Positions 62,277 through 64,000 of a DNA stretch of 64,000 nt are shown piece after piece. A program made the position numbers and the translations under genes. The stretch lies in NCBI RefSeq assembly GCF_030758975.1, contig NZ_CP132359.1, forward strand, positions 696,810 to 760,809, written 5' to 3'. This DNA comes from Bosea beijingensis (GTDB taxonomy: Bacteria > Pseudomonadota > Alphaproteobacteria > Rhizobiales > Beijerinckiaceae). The notes below the pieces were generated by a model. That model was not told the DNA's origin, searched no databases, and saw nothing but the letters and a program-made list of their open reading frames with translations. Within the stretch, counting starts at the first letter, position 1. The number at the start of each line of letters is the position of its first letter.

Positions 62277-63491
62277 TCATGATGTGTCGATCCTGACGGC
62301 GACGATGGTGCGCGGCGCTGTGCCCGGAGCGAAGCGCTCGACGATGATCATGCGACCACCGCAGCATGGGCAAGGTGACCTCCGCTCGTCGACCAGATCG
62401 GATTGTTCGGCCGAGAACTCAGCTTCACGATCTGCCGTCGTTGCGGCCGGCGTCGGCGCCGCGATGATCTGCCTGATGCGGGCGATGGTGCCGGCGCGCC
62501 GGCTGGAGGCGAGCAGGCCGTAGTGGCGGATACGGTGGAAGCCGTCGGGCAGGATGTGGAGCAGAAAGCGGCGGATGAACTCGTGGGCCGCCAGCGTCAT
62601 GGTCTTGCGCCAGGCCTTGCCGGCGGAGCGGGCGCGATAATCCTTCCAGCGGAACGTGACCCCGTGCCGATCCAAGGCGACGAGGCGGCTGTTGGCGATG
62701 GCGACGCGGTGGGTGTAGCGGGCGAGATAGGCCAGCACGGCCTCGGGGCCACCGAAGGGGCGCTTGGCATAGACAACCCAGTCGGCTCGTCGCAGCGGCG
62801 CCAGCATGGCGGTGAAGGCATGGGCTTCGGCCAGATGAGCGAGATCGCCATGGAAGGCGAGCCGGCCGGCCGCGTGCAGGGCCGCGAGCCCTTCGAGGAA
62901 GAGCCTGCGGAACAGCCGGGAGAGCACGCGCACCGGCAGGAAGAAGCCGGGCCGGCACGCGATCCAGCGCGCGCCGTCCGGCGAGAGGCCGCCGCCGGGC
63001 GTGATGATATGGAGATGGGGATGGTGCGTCATCGCCGATCCCCAGGTGTGAAGGACGCTGGTGAAGCCGATGCGGGCGCCGAGATGGCGGGGATCGATCG
63101 CGATGGTGGCGAGCGACGCGGCCGCTGCCTTGAACAACAGACCATAGACCTCGGCCTTGTTCTGGAAGGCGATGGCCGCGAGGGGCGCCGGCAAGGTGAA
63201 AACGAGATGGTAGTAAGGCACGGGCAGGAGATCGGCTTGCCGGTCCGCCAGCCAGTCCTTCGCCGCCGCGCTCTGGCAGCGTGGGCAGTGGCGGTTGCGG
63301 CAGGAGTTGTAGGCGATCGTCGCGTGATCGCAGTCGCCGCAGGCCATGACATGGCCGCCGAGCGCAGCCGTGCGGCAGGCCCGGATCGCACCGATGACCT
63401 TGAGCTGGCCGCGGCTGAGCCGGTGGCGCGCGAGGAAGGCGTCGCCATGCCGGTTCAGGATATCCGCGACCTCCAGCGAAGGCCGCGCCAT
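62277..63491 (-). CDS. tnpA: IS91 family transposase (HUH type)
   Basis: 404-residue rolling-circle transposase. Zinc-binding N-terminus 'ACGDCDHATIAYNSCRNRHCPRCQ', HUH-type metal motif in 'THHPHLHIITPGGGLS', and the tyrosine region 'YLARYTHRVAIANSRLV'. C-terminal 'CPCCGGRMI' is a second zinc knuckle. The frame is full length. IS91 elements can move neighbouring DNA by one-ended transposition, a possible source of the adjacent cargo. It starts 15 bases after the recombinase gene. Confidence 0.93.
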   Translation of the reverse strand: MARPSLEVADILNRHGDAFLARHRLSRGQLKVIGAIRACRTAALGGHVMACGDCDHATIAYNSCRNRHCPRCQSAAAKDWLADRQADLLPVPYYHLVFTLPAPLAAIAFQNKAEVYGLLFKAAAASLATIAIDPRHLGARIGFTSVLHTWGSAMTHHPHLHIITPGGGLSPDGARWIACRPGFFLPVRVLSRLFRRLFLEGLAALHAAGRLAFHGDLAHLAEAHAFTAMLAPLRRADWVVYAKRPFGGPEAVLAYLARYTHRVAIANSRLVALDRHGVTFRWKDYRARSAGKAWRKTMTLAAHEFIRRFLLHILPDGFHRIRHYGLLASSRRAGTIARIRQIIAAPTPAATTADREAEFSAEQSDLVDERRSPCPCCGGRMIIVERFAPGTAPRTIVAVRIDTS

Positions 63492-63506
63492 GATCGGCGC
63501 GGAGCG

Positions 63507-63998
63507 TTACGGCGGTGGCGGCGGCGCCAGCAGCGCGAGCGGGCTGGTCACCTCGCGCAGGGTCTTCAGCGCGACGCGGGTATAGACGGCAGTGGTGTCG
63601 AGCTTCCTGTGGCCGAGCAGGACCTGGATCACCCGGATATCGGTCTTCCGTTCCAGCAGATGCGTGGCGAAGCTGTGCCGCAGCGTGTGCATCGACACCC
63701 GCTTGTCGAGCTTCGCCGCAACGGCTGCGGCATGGCAGGCTCGGTTGAGCTGACGCGTCGTGATCGGCTGGCCCGGCTGCTGGCCGGGAAAGAGCCAGCC
63801 GCGCGGCCGCTTCACCCGCCACCATTGTCGCAGCAGATCGAGCAGGTCGGGCGCGAGCATGACATAGCGGTCCTTGCGGCCCTTGCCCTGCTCGACCCGG
63901 ATCAGCATGCGGGCGCTGTCGATGTCGGCGACCTTGAGGTGGGCGATCTCCGAGACCCGCAGTCCGCAGCCATAGGCGATGCTAAGCGCCGCCCGGTC
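63507..63998 (-). CDS. Tyrosine recombinase, 5' end outside window
   Basis: C-terminal catalytic part of a XerC/XerD-like recombinase, part of the IS91-type element. The first Arg is in 'LSIAYGCGLRVSEIAHL' (read past the ATG at 63908 to the window edge), then Lys 'GKGRKDRYV', 'HTLRHSFATHLLERKTDI' (His, Arg), 'LLGHRKLDTTAVYTRV' (His, Tyr). All catalytic residues are present. The open frame continues to the window's last base, so the start lies beyond. Pairing with an IS91 transposase is common in alphaproteobacteria. Confidence 0.88.
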   Translation of the reverse strand, partial: DRAALSIAYGCGLRVSEIAHLKVADIDSARMLIRVEQGKGRKDRYVMLAPDLLDLLRQWWRVKRPRGWLFPGQQPGQPITTRQLNRACHAAAVAAKLDKRVSMHTLRHSFATHLLERKTDIRVIQVLLGHRKLDTTAVYTRVALKTLREVTSPLALLAPPPPP

Positions 63999-64000
63999 CT

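Overview
The window is a high-GC alphaproteobacterial chromosome segment. Its gene set points to the Hyphomicrobiales (Rhizobiales), and I infer a Bosea-like genome: phaB, a TIGR02302 protein, a purL-bolA-grxD run, CpdR, an mmgR/suhB-type small RNA, a ROSE-like thermometer before hsp20 and dispersed TGTCATTCCGGGG palindromes. The genus is an inference. It divides into a housekeeping part (1 to about 39.3 kb) and an integrated accessory island (39.3 kb to beyond the right edge).

Housekeeping part. From the left it carries the 3' end of a PHB acetoacetyl-CoA reductase, two divergent transporters (Fsr-like MFS, YddG-like EamA), a TIGR02302 membrane protein, and lysA with an LptM-like lipoprotein. 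Next come argH divergent from a TlpA-like thioredoxin, a secreted unknown protein, a NodU/CmcH-type carbamoyltransferase, purL-bolA-grxD, a methyltransferase-thioesterase pair, galU and galE. Then follow an Rnk/GreA-type regulator, two secreted cell-wall-type proteins (MltB, DUF459/SGNH), an ABC-F ATPase, gltBD, threonine aldolase, hsp20, an alpha/beta hydrolase, a HisN-type phosphatase, N-formylglutamate amidohydrolase and cpdR. Regulatory features are a CtrA-type box before the lytic transglycosylase, a thermometer-like leader before hsp20, a small RNA at 37.54-37.63 kb, two intrinsic terminators between genes and three REP-like palindromes.

Island. A tRNA-Val(GAC) at 39.33 kb is overlapped by a tyrosine integrase reading toward it, the usual arrangement of an element integrated in a tRNA 3' end. 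Behind it lie a helix-turn-helix ORF and four minus-strand genes of unknown role that share one leader motif (C4-5 followed by GAGAAAG); two of them are paralogues. A MobF (TrwC-type) relaxase gene is cut off in its histidine region and joined to an IS66 remnant, so the element has lost its own relaxase here.

Defence and modification block (48.6-61.5 kb). First comes a Gabija-like pair (OLD-type ATPase/TOPRIM nuclease and UvrD-type helicase). Next is an undescribed-looking divergent locus. One arm encodes a calcineurin-like phosphoesterase, a dTMP-kinase-like P-loop protein and a protein of the DNA base hypermodification family (5-hmdU-kinase helical domain type). The other arm encodes a thymidylate-synthase homologue with an altered active-site neighbour, a TIR-like protein, an Nmad2 (nucleotide modification associated) protein, a protein with two TIR-like domains and a stand-alone SLOG-type protein. 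My reading is a thymidine/nucleotide-modification chemistry coupled to a TIR-to-SLOG nucleotide signal, like Thoeris in logic but different in parts. This is inference from domain content and gene packing. The window ends in an IS91-family transposase with an upstream tyrosine recombinase that runs off the edge.
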